A stretch of 64,000 nucleotides of DNA from Spisula solida. Its lineage: Eukaryota; Mollusca; Bivalvia; Venerida; Mactridae. A model generated the notes under the pieces. It ran no database searches. It was not told the origin of the DNA and was given only the letters and a program-made list of their open reading frames with translations. The stretch spans positions 21,427,501 through 21,491,500 of the forward strand of contig OX365944.1 in NCBI GenBank assembly GCA_947247005.1, written 5' to 3'. Position 1 is the stretch's first letter, and each line of letters starts with the position of its first letter. The translations under genes were made by a program, and so were the position numbers. Below are positions 13,561 to 27,800 of the stretch, piece by piece.

Positions 13561-16500
13561 AGAAACGCTTCGTGACGAGATTTGTTCACAGAGAAAACTG
13601 GTAAGGTGTCATGGCATATAAATTATTTACGTGTATTTAAAACTCACATTTTATCATTTGACCAATAATTTGTTATTAGAAATGTGTTGACATTTTAAAA
13701 CAAATATACGTCAATGTGGATGAGAACTAAATATGCATTGCTGTATGTATATGATCTATTAGTTATACATATTATTTACATGTATTTGAAAACAATTGGT
13801 GGTTAGATAATTTCGAATAAGCATTACTTGTAAGTTATGGGTTTCACTTAAAAGAATTAGGAATTTAAACAATTTAGAAAAGAACATCTACGTAGATGTC
13901 TTGTATAATTAGTAGCACAATTTAGAGAGACGTCTGCGCGAGACTATTACATTACCAAACACCAGCGGGTCTTTATCTAGATGATTTAACACCTATTGTG
14001 TATACTGAAACCAAATGAAGACTACTTATTGAAAGTTTCTTGGAATTGTCTGATATATAGAATGGGAAAGGTTCAAGTTTACTTGTCTTTGTAAGAGAAC
14101 CTCGACAGTCGTCTCTACTGATGCTGACAGGACGTATAGATCATATGTCATTATCACAATCTATGTCAGTATATATATAACGACTTTCTAAACCCGTCTT
14201 GTGCTTAAAATGTGTGACTTTGTTGAGGCAAATTGTAGATTACCTAGACACACTTTGAAGTTCTGTCTAACAAGACTTCCAAAACTAAGTCCGGGTACAT
14301 TATAGCAGAGATATTTAAACAAAGTACAAAGTATTGCACTTCTCAAAGACAAAGATAATTCTGTTTGAGAAAATGGTACATGTAAACAGTTACATAATTT
14401 ATAACTTCAAAGAAACTGGTATATGATTTCCTTCTTAATCGCAGTATACTACGGATCCTTCAAAAACATGATGTCATATTATGGCATTCTGATAGCTGCC
14501 AATGTATGTCCAAAAAAGAATAATCATGTTTTTACGTATGTTAATAATTATGTACATTTATCAGATGTGTACGTGTTATTAAATTCTGTATCATATAATG
14601 AATTTCTTCCACGAAATTTATAATGACTGTGCATCATGTGTCATTCAATTATGAAACCATATAACATTTACTGTGTTTTGGAACCTTCAAAACCAAACAT
14701 AACTCAACAATTATGGCAAAGAAATACACTGATAGCTAACGGCATTTTATCTTAAATAATAAATAGTCCTATTGTTTTATTTGTGGTTTGCTTAATAAAA
14801 CATTGATATATGTTAAACATTTATGGTATGATAGCGTGCAATACAGTCATATACTTCTATAATTGCAGAATGTCGGACAAACCAGCAATCAATTTATGTC
14901 TGCTTAATATGGACTAAAGTACATCCCAAATTAAGTGAAACAGTGAAGGTTAGTATTCGTATTGTGATTTTCGTTTGATAATGTTCAGATGGGATTTTAT
15001 TGAAATCCTAATCCAGACATAACGCAACAATCATTGATATACGTATGTCAAGCTTTTTGGTATCTTACATTTGTTGCTGTTTGGTACATGTAATGGCATA
15101 GTTACATTTGCAATTATGTTTTTCCGTTCGTGTGTTTGCACTGTAACATGTTTATTACCGCTAGGTATATTTTTGACGGTATTACGTAGCAGTTTTATTC
15201 TTATTAACCACTCGGGCGGCATTCCAGTTTCGAGCGATGAAGACAAGGAATGTGAATACACCGTCTGTAGTAACACCACTACAGATACCCATTGATGTTA
15301 ATGTTGACGGGTCCCACTAACTCTCGGATTCAACCAAGGTTAAACACTCCTGTCATCCGTGCTTCTAGATACAGACAAAGAAAGCATTGAACAGCTGTTT
15401 TTCCATCACGTGACGGTGTACAGACAGGTTTGTGTGAATGATTAACTTAAAACTGTCAAATACCCACACAACTGAAGCAATTACATAAATTATGTAACAT
15501 TCTGTCACATTAATATACTTTATACTGCATGATTGCTTCGTCGTCTGTGATGTGATGGCGCTCCACCTACATATATAACGGTAAGGTGTCGAAGATGTTT
15601 TCAGTCAGCACAGACACGCATTATATTTATATTATTATTCATATTTATTTTAACAAAATAAGCCCAGGGTTAGTATTCAATATTGTCCTTATTTATTTGG
15701 AAAACAAGGTTAGCCAGTCATATCGCCTGTTACTCACCAATACTTTAATATGGTGTGATCTGATTGATTTTCCTCAAAGATCAATATTGAATACCAACCC
15801 TTAACGACATTGTTAGTGGTAAGCATGTTAGAAATGTAAGGAATTCCGAACAATACGCACCTAGGAAGCACTGTGTGATCAATTGAGAGCATCTTCCTGG
15901 CAGCTGAATAAAACAATCCGCCACTACCTTAAAAACACATGCATGTATGTTACTACGATGGAGGTGATAAACAATAACTGCCTGTCGTAGGGTTATTCGT
16001 ATTGCAGTCACTAATGCCGGTATACCAAAGGCGAAATAAATAATACCAGAAACTCCCTTGCTAGACGCTCAGTATAAATGGGAAAATGGCTTCTCTTCTC
16101 TCATACCCTCGTGGTGATGGATTAAATCAAGAATGAGGTGCCGAGAGTGATTAATATAAGATGGAAAAATTGTTTCAAAATCGACCTTTAATAAATTGGT
16201 ATAAACTACAATTGCTGGGGACAAAAAAACACTATGGTCATTTCTGTCGTCTAAAATGCTGATAGTTGGCTTAAAAACCAAACTACATTTTAATCTATTT
16301 CTTCTTAAATCTTCTGTGGCCAAAATATAATTATGCATATATTTGATACATTATAAACGAAACTTACCAAACCTTGTACAGTATGTCATTAACTGTGAGA
16401 GGCAGTATATACGCGTAAATCTGTCTCCTGCGTGTGTTGCTAGGCGATACCATGGGTTTTGTATGGCTTCGAGTTGCCTGTGCACGTACAGTGTCAATCG

Positions 16501-18204
16501 TGAAAGCTCGGTCATTTCCGTTTGTCTCCGGTAAATATATTGCAATGTACAAAGGCCGAGGTGATCAGAATGGTACAGTATTTGATAAACATTACTACAT
16601 CGGGTGTTTGCGTGGTGTGTTGGCTGTAAAATGTCTCCCCGTATATTCATGTCTGTGTATTCATCGTATACAATTACCTCCCTGTATGGTTACATGCTAA
16701 TATGCAGTGTGTCTTCCATTGAAATAAGCAGTACACTGTATAGGTGTAATCCATTGAGCAGTCTCAGTATATATGTATGTTATTAAGTGATACCAGTTAA
16801 TATCCATACTTCCGGTGATATACACATACATTTGTCCGTGTATGTTTAGCTTCGATTGGTTGTGTAGGCTGTTGTGCCCCCACTGTACCGACAGTGTACC
16901 GATTCCAATAGTCCAGCACTTTTTTCAAGTTGCGCGCGCATTAATTTCGGTTCACAGAAGGGACATGCCTAAAGACTGATTGAAACTTTTAATATGAGCC
17001 GCAAAATGAGACTTCTGGTATCAGTCTAAAAGGCACATTTACGCTGCAATCGCGGAACTAGCTGTGTGCAAATCACGTGATAGTTATATCCCGAACACAG
17101 CTTGCGGAGTGTACATATTTTTCTATCAATATAAACAGTGTTAGAACAGCAACGCTCTTCCATACTAGATTAGTAGTGTTGGATACTGAAGCCGACATTA
17201 CATTTTAAGATAAAATAATGTGACAGTTACCATGGAGACAGACAGATGATTTCTGCTGACAAGACGCACATAAGGCATGCTATATCATGCTGAATTGCTT
17301 CATATCTGACTCCAATATTTTCAGCGAAAAACACATTTTTACGTTAACTTTCTATGTCAAATGGTTCGGTTTTGGTATAATATTGATAGCATTATTATCG
17401 CAATGTGATTGAGTTTTTCTCGGACTAGCCGTTACTTGTATCTGGTTCAATGCAATGATCATGGCATTCGAGCAGGATAGTATGTGTTTTTAGATGTTTG
17501 TGCTAAAATTCAACTCCATGATTATTCAGCTGGCACAATCCGTTTTGTATTGCTAAAACTTGTTAATTCCCCTTTTTGACAGTTTGGATTTGAGCAGTTC
17601 ATTTTCTCGTTCGGTTATGAGTTGGGCATTGAGCTTTGTAATTGTGGTATGTGGTGTCTTATGCCTTCCCTGTCCGGCTTTATATTATATTTTGTTATAA
17701 GGTTTCGTCATACAGACAATAACAACGCTCTCCATCAAGTAGCATATTACCCAATGCTTCCTTAAAGTGCAATATTGCGTTTTCAAACAAAAAACAAACG
17801 TTATATTACACACAAATCAATCATACGTGGAAAACCAGGTTCTGTCTCTGGTGATTGAAACAGACGTCCTGGAACTGTACGGTGATTACGCAGATTTTCT
17901 ATTTAGTTTGGTATTATTGCTGATGTTGCGTGGTTTTTGCGTCAAATACTACTGAACCATTTCCATTAATATTGTCTGCGCTTGCTCCAAAGGATACCTC
18001 GTAAAGCCGTCGAATTATTTTACTGTAAAGCTTTTTTCCATCTCATTTACTGTAATGACGTATTTATTTTGATATCAAGTCCAGACACAATGCGGGTTTT
18101 GCAGGTTCTTGCTAATGTTTACCGTAATTGATTGTAGCTATAAAATGCGAACTCTTTGATTACATGCATCAATCGACTGATTGAAATGATCTGTGTGATG
18201 TTTT

Positions 18205-18426
18205 ATGATTTCCGTTCTAATGGAAAACGTTGTTGTTTCGCTTTTAGAAAACCGGGCAACTAATGGTGTGTGTCTTTGGAAGCAATGTGTTATGATATTT
18301 ACTATGGAGTACCCGCTGTGTATTGAATGGTTAAGTTACATCATGTATGACCCACGACTGGTTTTACAAATAATGACAGAAATCAGGAAACTCAGGAAGT
18401 CTTTGGTCCTCAAGAATAGACATTGA
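18205..18426 (+). other. Length-conserved 73-codon open frame (also at 29,374 and 41,452)
   Basis: The frame begins MISVLMENVVVSLLEN and ends RKLRKSLVLKNRH. It is 222 nt with no indel in all three units (18,205-18,426; 29,374-29,595; 41,452-41,673), although neighbouring DNA has many indels. Most substitutions that I can see change the amino acid (for example CVMIFTM versus CVTLVTM), which argues against purifying selection. No domain is recognised. It overlaps the ancient sub-repeat, whose other copy near 13.4 kb is not open. It is probably not a gene. Confidence 0.15.
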
Positions 18427-19420
18427 AAATGAACGTGTTGATAATGACTTACCTTTGACGACTGCGTTTGTACTCTGAGTAGTGTTGAAATCATATTAAT
18501 TGTACATCCATCATTTTATCTACGAGTCGATAATAGAAAGAAACAACTAAATTGTATCGTACACACATATCTAAAGCAGTAATGGACAAAATAAATATCA
18601 GAAATATCCCAAATCTTTCTTTATAGTGAGATCATTCTGGTAAACTGTAGTCGCAAACTAACATTGAATACCTTACACAGTATTTCATCAAGTGGAACAA
18701 AAACGCAATACAATAATCCAGGATCTTCTAATAGCACACAGAGATTCGATTACCGACAGATTAGAACTTCATTAAGATGGATTCACATTGTTTTATTGCC
18801 AGTTTATGTAATTAAGCATTAATGTCTCCAAAACCTTTGCGGTAAAATAGCATGCATGAAGTAATGCACGGCGTTGAGGGTAGCCCACGAATCAAGGCTG
18901 CTAATTTTAACCATTGTGTAGCCATCGCATAATATTTACAGGGTATTTAGAATTGTTCATGGTTCCATTTCTAATTATTACGAAGGCAGACATTTGTCAT
19001 TAGATTTTCTTACTGTTCAAACGTGTTTATCTTAAGACTTCGCATAGCGTACTTTTAAAATTAATGTTTTTATGCGGCGTCACAACATCGTCCCTTACTT
19101 TCATCGACTCGTAGATAAAGAGAAATAACCGTATTGCTAGAGATAAAACAGGGCCGGATAACAACGCTTTATAACGTCCATCCTGAAGAACATGTAGGCA
19201 TAATATATTAATAAAAATACATCAGTTAAGAAATACGGTATGTGACTTAACTTAACTGATGCACTCGTCTAATTAATCTGAAATGATAGATCAGTACGTT
19301 TGCCTCTGGTATTTAAATTAGTGCATACATTGTCATAGTTCAACTCGAAAATTAAAGCATCACGTTTATCAATAAGATAACATATCAATAAGATAACAAC
19401 GTTATGTTATCTACATCATG

Positions 19421-19652
19421 TTATCTACATCCACACTCTGCCACAATCATCTGATCGTATTTATATATAAGTCACCACTCCATGTGAGTCCAGATATAGA
19501 ACAGACGTATATTCAAACTTGGTAGGTACACAGCAACTTCGGACAGCACGTTTAGGGTGTAGTTCATTCATCATACTCTGCACTACGGCGAGTTTGGTTG
19601 GTGTGAGATAGTCTGCACCAGGAACGGTGCATCTCCCTGCGCATTGATACGC
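19421..19652 (-). pseudogene. BMP9/10 terminal exon, distal copy, acceptor lost and truncated
   Basis: This is the third paralogue of the terminal exon. The base before GCG TAT CAA TGC is T rather than G (TTATTTCAT), so the splice acceptor is destroyed. The frame stays open for 63 codons and keeps cysteines 2-5. A 2-bp deletion turns TAT AGA TAT into TAT ATA TAA (stop at 19,463-19,461), removing the last two cysteines; the relic of that end continues to about 19,421. It also carries replacements at otherwise conserved positions, such as TPTKLAVVQ instead of TPTKHAIVQ and VPGADY instead of VPVADY. It is the most decayed of the three copies and the farthest from exons 1-2, so it is almost certainly non-functional. 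Confidence 0.9.
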
Positions 19653-21789
19653 ATGAAATAACACAAACAGTGCATGTACACTCGGCAAAACATATAAGTA
19701 GATTATATCGACAAATTCAAAAAATAAAAAATAATTATGGTGGTTAATCACGTTCAAAAATAAATTTTGATAGTCATGGTCAAGGGGAGTTAACCCTGTT
19801 GGAAATTGCTTCATTTACACTTAGTTGATTATAACTAAGTGGTGTTATATGTGTTGTTCATTTCTTATATTATGTCCATTGTTGATATTATTCCACTTGT
19901 TAGTTGCGTTGCCCTTTGCAATATGTGTAGCCCATTGTTGCATACATTGCCGTTGATGCTCTAGTTGCTGCATAATTAATATTTAACGTTTTATCAACAT
20001 CTATGATGTTGAAAAGGTCGGCTGCATGAACAATCGCAATAAAGTCGATTGCGTTAAAATTTCTTCATGAATCTCGCAAGATGGGTATTTCAGAGTACAC
20101 ACGCGTCCTATTACCGGGGATTACAACACTCTGTCATCTCGGTACGGTGTTCTTGTTCAACTATTAGCTTTGATAGATGATTAAACGCAGGAAAAGTCTG
20201 TATAAGAATACATTAGTACAAATGTACAGCACACTACTGATTTGCATTGACGTTTTTGTACTTAGACCAGGAAACTGTGCTTTGTCGTGAGCTACATCGT
20301 TTTGTTGTTGTTAGTAATTGTTTCAGATTCACAGCAGACATATTCACAATGTAATTCGTTTTGAAAGTAAAATATATGATACCGGGATAAGGAAGTTAGT
20401 TGGCTTTGTATATGATATGCATGATGCATTTTTTTCAAATGAATAATGGGGAATTGTCGATTTAATAATAAATAATTATATGATCATGGTGCTTTGAATA
20501 TTGGATATATGATATATTGAAAAACATAATTTTTTCGGGTAAAATGACAATGATTAGTTTAGATCGCACACTACTTTTTATATTTGACAAAACTTATTTG
20601 TGACCCTAATGCATCATTGGATACAGTTTTTTATCAGAAAGTAGACAGCACTAGATAGTCAGATGCGAGCTTATAAGAAAGGAATTTTATATAAATAAAG
20701 ACTTTTCAAAGTCTAACTTAAAAACAACAGTTATTCATAAAATGAACTACATTATCGTGCAAATACAACACGTTTTATCTTGTATTTAATTTTGTTCACA
20801 CATATCGAGCGTGTATCGATATTAATTGGTACCAAACCCATGTTCGTATAACAGACAGTGATAGCATAAAAGAACATAATTTATATGCCCACATGTCAAA
20901 ATATGTTATAAATGTTTCGCTTATTTCGGCATAAGCTGCATGTACGATGACTATCCGTTTCCATTAAGTTCAAATAAGCATAAATCTTTCTTCGTTTTAT
21001 AAAATCTAATAGAAATTGTGTTTTGTTGTATACGTCAGATATACGTGCATCTGTTTGAGAAGGATTCCTTATAAGAAGAACACATAGAAAATGATGCCTT
21101 ACAAATGAGTTTGAGAAGAAAGCAAGAAATATTTCAGAGATGTCTTTCAGATATATATTATGTATTGCCGATACGGAATCCCCATATACGCTATTCATTA
21201 TATCGAATGTATAGCAGAGCTTCAGGGATTTATGATTAAGACATCCATCACATGTAATTAAAGTTCCTTGTGGCTTTGGTTAAATTATACAACACGATCT
21301 GTGACATATTCATACAAGAAATGTAACTGAGGTGTCGGTCACCAGCGGTGGAGCATTTGGATGTTTTGCAGCGTTGTTTCTTGGCATATTTGCAATTTAT
21401 CAGGGACTTTAAATACTTTTTGTAAACACCCAGTAAGTACCTGACACAATTTTTCTCGCAGCCGAATTTCTTTGGTAGCTCTGCCAAACAAAGACCGAAT
21501 GACCTCGCACTATCGACTGTTTCAGCGGATCGCAAATAAACAATCAAAGATTGTCAACAACTTGTTTGTTTAACGATGTGTTTCGTTTTTGTCAGCCATG
21601 TATGGAAACCAATTTCCCCATCCTGTTTTCCTAGGAATGATCATAAACTAGAACTAATTTAACCATCGCTTCCTCAAGTGCTTTATTTTCTCCGCTAAAT
21701 GGTCGAACCTTTATTCCGTACTGCATTCGTAATAGAAATTATAATATCGCCCGGCTGATAATATCGTGCGTGGATAAGTGCGAGCTTCC

Positions 21790-22170
21790 GTCGGATTTTT
21801 CTGGACCATGACTTTGTCAGGCATTGACCAATCTAGCTTATATTTGGCATGAATGTTTCCCGTTATAAGAAGGAATGTAATGTACAAACTCCAGGTGCCT
21901 ATCTTAAAGGTCAATGTCACCGTTGAAGATCAAAGGCAAAATTGAAGTTTGTCCGGACCAGAACCTTTACATTTACCATTCGTGCTTATGTTTTGCATGC
22001 ATATTCACATCCATGAGAAGGAGTGCAATGCGCAAACCCAAAGTTCCCATCGCAAAGGTCAAGATCACAGTTGCAAGTCGACGATCACAATGAAGTTTGT
22101 AAGACCCAGTACAAAGGTCAAATTAAAGTTTGTCAAGGGCATTCCTTCTTTATGCAAAATCAGGGGCACA
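21790..22170. repeat. AGGTCA-rich tandem repeat (unit 3)
   Basis: This is the same repeat family as at 10.83-11.25 kb (CATGACTTTGTCAGGCATTG, TATATTTGGCATGAATG, AAAGGTCAATGTCAC, AAAGGTCAAGATCACAG). It passes directly into the inverted-repeat element at 22,178. Open frames of 60-79 codons across it, present in both units 3 and 4, are repeat-derived. Confidence 0.65.
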
Positions 22171-22177
22171 TGGTTTC

Positions 22178-22364
22178 AATTTTTCTGAGTGTATTCTATG
22201 TATAAAGAATGTCATGCAGCGGCCATGTTAGCCGTAACGGAAACGAAGTTTTTCAACAGTTGTCAAGCAAATACGGATACCTGTTCCTGTGACGTCATAT
22301 TCGTTGCGACTAAAAATGGCCGCTGTACGACCTTCTCTATACATAGGGTACACTCAGAAAAATT
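22178..22364. mobile_element. Small element with ~48-bp inverted arms and a central CRE-like palindrome (unit 3)
   Basis: The left arm AATTTTTCTGAGTGTATTCT... and the reverse complement of the right arm AATTTTTCTGAGTGTACCCT... match for about 48 bp, through GCAGCGGCCAT/ACAGCGGCCAT. TGACGTCA, a perfect CRE/CREB-type palindrome, lies between the arms at 22,290-22,297. The unit-4 copy (34,112-34,318) is 20 bp longer in the loop. There is no coding capacity. Confidence 0.65.
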
Positions 22365-24727
22365 AAAACCATATGCCCATGATTTTGTCACCAATGCTAT
22401 AAACATAGAACGAATTGAAGTTTTTTTGTCCAAAAACACAATAATTTGATTCAACGCGTGACGGGTTTGTGTGTATGACATCTCTGATAGGAATACTGTG
22501 TGGTTTCGTGTGCACTACAATTCAACTCCAGTTGCACCATACACTCAAACAATTTAAAAAAGCACCACTTATGAAAAATAAATTTTATGGATGAAAACGT
22601 AAATCTATGGTTATTTAACTTTGGGTGAATAAACTTCAGTCTTTACGCAACGAGTTATGTCAAGTCATGTAATTTTCGCGAGTTTGAAATAAATTATGCT
22701 ATGGTAAGTAACCAGAGGGACCCATAAAAATCAAAGTCGCAATTTAACTAGTGAGTATATGAACCTGCTGCATTGATACATGCACGTGCCCCCGCCTCCT
22801 CAAGGATACATAAATTACATAATAGCATATACATTATGTTCTGTGTGATGTTTTCCACTCTTCAAGCAGCGCTTAACTTAAATTATAATGATATGTGACT
22901 TTGGCTGTCTGGCTCAAACCGTATGACCGGGTTCAGATTCTAGACGTGCTTAGTGTGTGAACTTGAGATGGTTTCAAGTCAAATTAAGCATAGAAGTTTT
23001 GGTGATTGTTGTTAATCTGTTAGGACATTTCCCACTTTGCGTTTACGACACCTCAAACCAATGCCACGAAGACAGTTGAAGACAATGCATACGCGAATAA
23101 AGCTCAAAAAGGACGAAAATCGTTCCCAATTGTACTTAAAAAGATATTTCCTTTTTATTGATACTTATGAAGGAAAATTGCAATCATGTACTTTTCACTA
23201 ATCCACTGACACCCGGCATTCGTCTGACACTATGTGCAGTCATACAAAACCATTTCCAGTGACGCAGCCTGTGTAATGTTGCCTCCTGGCTCCGGGCCAT
23301 AACCTTCTGCTGGTCTGATCGTGGTCGGTCTAGACTGCCATACTTCAAGAATCGATGTTCTAAGCACATGCTCGATTTGTGGTGGCACCTCGACCGCCAT
23401 GCAATTGTACCGTGGCACATTTTAGCTTGTAGCAAAACCTAGAGAATTCGAACAAATAGTTCGAGCTAATCGCAGCAGAACAAGACCATTTAAAAATATG
23501 TTTATGTTGCTTTTTCAATGTGTAAATCTACAGTGTACAATTCAAAATCAATATCGATCCGTAATGTTGACGCGTGCAAAACATGCAAAATCAGAGAAGT
23601 GTTGCTGGCAGGGTATTCCGAACTATATTATCTTAATTTGCTTTGCCTTAGTTAAAGATTATAAACCTGAGAAAAACTGTCAACTATTAATTTCAACCCA
23701 AAATGAATTTTGACAAAATTTAGTTATTTTTATACTGGTGCCTTTTTAAATCTGTTGAGTGTATAATGCTGTAATGTATTCATTTAACAATGCAGCCAAT
23801 ATGAACAGTGCTTATAGTAGCACATCTTCCCAATGTTTCAACAAATGTCTAACATTGCACGCACGTTTTGAAACAAATACCCACCATGAAACAACCAGGT
23901 AATTCAATGTTATAAGACAAGCATACAGTACATATCCAGGATAATCACCCGTCTGTTATTTGCGAATATAACTGACGTCCTGTAATGTATACGGGGAATT
24001 ACGCAGGATTATTCAGTTTGTTCCGTATCATTGCTAATGTTTAGTTATTTATGCGTCACTTACTACTTAACCGTTTTCATAAATAGTGTCTGACTTTGAG
24101 CAAATGAAGGCATCAATAAACCTTACTGAAAAGTGTTTTATTCTGTCTCGTAGACCAGAATGGCGTACAGTTGATATTGAGATCAGACACAATGCACTGC
24201 TTGCAAGTTATTGCTAATGTTTATCACTATAATTGACAGCATGCAGTTGAATGCAATCCCTATGACAATATGCATCACTTGAGCGATTGAAATGAAACAG
24301 GCTTTTATAATATCCATTTCAAAGTAAATATTATTGTTCGCTTCAAGGAAAAATGGACACTAATGGACTGCACTTCTAAAAAAAGCAATTTATGATGATA
24401 TTCACTATGCTATACCTGAAGTGTATTGAATTTCAAAACCACACAAAAGTACATCATGCATGAACTGCGATAGTGTTATGTTTAAAACAAGCTTAGACAA
24501 CGCACAGTAATGGATAGACTGTCAAAAAGCTTGATGACAAGGTTTGTTCACAGTGCGAACTGGTAAGGTGTCATGGCATTTATGTTATGTACGTGTATTT
24601 AAAACTCATAGTTTACCAATTGACCAATGATTTGTTATACGAAATGTGTTGACATTTTAACACAAATCTACGTCATTGTGGAACACAACTAACTATGCAT
24701 TGCTGTACAATATACTAGTTATACATA

Positions 24728-24897
24728 CAGTAAATTTCCGCTAATAAGACCACTTTGATTATTTTGAAATCATGCAGAGTTTTGCCAGTTTAAGGTCCCA
24801 AAGTATAAAATTTAGAACAAAAAAGGTCCGCTAATTAGACCGATTCGCTATTAAGACCACCTTTTTAACTGGTCTTATTAGCTAGCGGAATTCGCTG
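24728..24897. mobile_element. TA-flanked MITE (unit 4)
   Basis: This 170-bp element has inverted ends CAGTAAATTTCCGCTAATAA and CAGCGAATTCCGCTAGCTAA (right end in reverse complement), continuing GACCA in both. It is bounded by TA on both sides. The orthologous position in unit 3 (about 13,770) reads ATACATATTATTTACATG with a single TA, a clean empty site. A TA target suggests the Tc1/mariner/pogo superfamily. Non-autonomous. Confidence 0.8.
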
Positions 24898-27800
24898 TAT
24901 TATTTACATGTATTTGAAAACAATTGGTGGTTAGATAATTTTGAATAAGCATCACTCGTAAGTTATTGGGTTTACTTAAAAGAATTAAGAATTAAAACAA
25001 TTTAGAAAAGAACATCTACGTAGAGGTGTCTTGTATAATTAGAAGGACAATTTAGAGAGACGTCTGTGCCAGAATATTAAATTGCCAAACACCAGAAGGT
25101 CTTTATCTAGATGAGTTAACACCTATTGCGTATAGTGAAACCAAATGAAGAATACTAAATGAATGTTTCTTGTAATTGTCTGATATATAGAATGGGAAAG
25201 TTTCCAATTTACGTGTCTTTGTCAGAGTACATCAGCAGTCGTCTCTACTGATGCTGACAGGAAGTATAGATCATATGGCATTATCACAATCTATGTTAGT
25301 ATATATATAACGACTTTCTAATCCCGTCTTGTGCTTAAAATGTGTGAATCTGTTGAAGCAAATTGTAGATTACCTAGACACATTTTGAAGTCCTGTCATA
25401 CAAGACTTGCAAGACTAAGTCCGGGTACATTATATAGCAGAAATACTTACACAAAGTATTGCACTTCTCAAAGACAAAGATAATTCTGTAGCAGAAAATG
25501 GTACATGTAAACAGTTACATAATTTATAACTTCAAAGAAACTGGTATATTTTTTCCTTCTTAATCGCTGTATACTACGGATCCTTCAAAACCATGATGTC
25601 ATATTATGACATTCAGCTGCCAATGTATGTCCAAAAAAGAATAATCATGTTCTAACGTATGTTAATAATTATGTACATTTATATACATGTGTACGAGTTA
25701 TTAAATTCTATATCATATAATGAATTTCTTCCACGAACTATTATGAAACCATATAACATTTACTGTGTTTGGGAACCTTCAAACCCAAACCTAACGCAAC
25801 AATTATAGCAAAGAAATACACTGATAGCTAACGGCATTTTATCTTAAATAATAAATAGTCCTATTGTTTTATCTGTGGTTTGCTTAATAAAACATTAATA
25901 TATGTTAAACATTTATGGTATGATAGCGTGCAATACTGTCATATACTTCTATAATTGCAGAATGTCGGACAAACCAGCAATCAATAATGTCTGCTTAATA
26001 TGGACTAAAGTACATCCCAAATTTAGTGAAACAGTGAAGGTTAGTATTCGTATTGTGATTTTCGTTTGATAATGTTCAGATGAGATTTTATTGGAATCCT
26101 AATCCAGACATAACGCAACAATCATTGATATACGTATGTCAAGCTTTTTGGTATCTTACATTTGTTGCTGTTTGGTACATGTACTGGCATAGTTACATTT
26201 GCAACTATGTTTTTCCGTTCGTGTTTTTGCACTGTAACATGTTTATTACCGCTAGGTATATTTTTGACGGTTTTACGTAGCAGTTTTATTCTTATTAACC
26301 ACGGACCATCTGCAATCAGGTGCATGCTTTGTCAAAAACAGTGCAATGTACTACAACTCGGGCGGCATTCCAGTTTCGAGCGATGAAGACAAGCAATGTG
26401 AGTACACCGTCTGTTGTAACACCACCACAGAGACCCATAAACGTTAATGTTGACGGTATCCACTAACTCTCGTATTCAAACAAGGTTGAACACTCATGTC
26501 ATCCGTGCTTCTAGATCCAGACGAAGAAAGCATTGAAAAGCTATTTTCCCATCACGTGACGGTGTACAGACAGGTTTGTGTGAATTATTAACTTAAAACT
26601 GTCAAATACCCACACAACTGAAGCAATTACATAAATTATTTAACATTCTGTCACATTAATATACTTTATACTGCATGATTGCTTTATCGTCTGTGATGTG
26701 ATGGCGCTCCACCTACGTATATAACGGTAAGGTGTCGAAGAAGTTTTCAGTCAGCACAGACTCGCATTATATTTATATTATTATTCATATTTATTTTAAC
26801 AAAATAAGCCCAGGATTGGTATTCAATATTGTCCTTATTTATTTGGAAAACAAAGTTAGCCAATCATATCGCCTGTTACTCACCAATACTTTAATATGGT
26901 GTGATTTGATTGGTTTTCCTGAAAGATCAATATTGAATACCAACCCTTAACAACATTGTTAGTGGTAAGCATGTTAGAAATGTAAGGAATTCCAAACAAT
27001 ACGCACCTTGGAAGCACTGTGTGATCAATTGAGAGCATCTTCCAGGCAGCTGAATAAAACAAGCCGCCACTACCTTAAAAACACATGCATGTATGTTACT
27101 ACGAAGGAGGTGATAAACAATAAATACCTGTCGTCGGGTTATTCGTTTTGCAGTCACTAATGCTGGTATACCAAAGGCGAAATTAATAATACCAGAAATT
27201 CCCTTGCTAGACGCTCAGTATAAATGGGAAAATGGCTTCTCTTCTCTCATACCCTCGTGGTGATGGAATGAATCAAGAATGAGGTGCCGAGAGTGATTAA
27301 TATAAGTTGGAAAAATTGTTTTAAAATCGACCTTTAATAAATTGGTATAAACTACTATTGCTGGTGACAAAAAAACAATATGGTCATTTCTGTCGTCTAA
27401 AATGCTGATAGTTGGCTTAAAAACTAAACTGTACATTTTAATCTATTTCTTCTTAAATCTTCTGTGGCCAAAATATAATTATGCATATATTTGATACATT
27501 ATAAACGAAACTTACCAAACCTTGTACAGTATGTCATTAATTGTGAGAGGCGGTATATACGCGTAAATCTGTCTCCTGCGTGTGTTGCTAGGCGATACCA
27601 TGGGTTTTGTATGGCTTCGAATTGCCTGTGCACGTACAGTATCAATCGTGAAAGCTCGGCCATTTCCGTTTGTCTCCTGTAAATATATTGCAATGCACAA
27701 AGGCCAAGGTGATCAGAATGGTACAGTATTTGATAAACATTACTACATCGGGTGTTTGCGCGGTGTGTTGGCTGTAAAATGTCTCCCCGTATATTCATGT

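Larger units (their letters stand above)
12131..23768. repeat. Segmental duplication unit 3 (11.6 kb, carries distal BMP exon copy)
   Basis: Anchor pairs with unit 4 are 12,133/23,769, 15,071/26,162, 16,434/27,582, 18,205/29,374, 19,461/30,702 and 23,184/35,135. Order and orientation are constant (head to tail). Sampled stretches differ by only a few bases in 80. About 630 bp at 12,298-12,930 is private to this unit. The MITE present in units 4 and 5 is absent here, leaving a clean TA empty site at about 13,770. Apart from the exon relic, no gene is recognisable. Confidence 0.9.

Noticed and set aside
16351..16700. Fully overlapping ~90-100-codon frames on both strands, also at 27,499-27,848
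   Set aside because: Conservation is explained by the recent duplication. The frames are broken in unit 5 and match nothing recognisable.
23184..23435. 83-codon minus-strand frame, repeated at 35,135-35,386
   Set aside because: It is shared only because units 3 and 4 are recent duplicates. No domain, signal or splice evidence was found, and the frame has several replacement changes between the copies.
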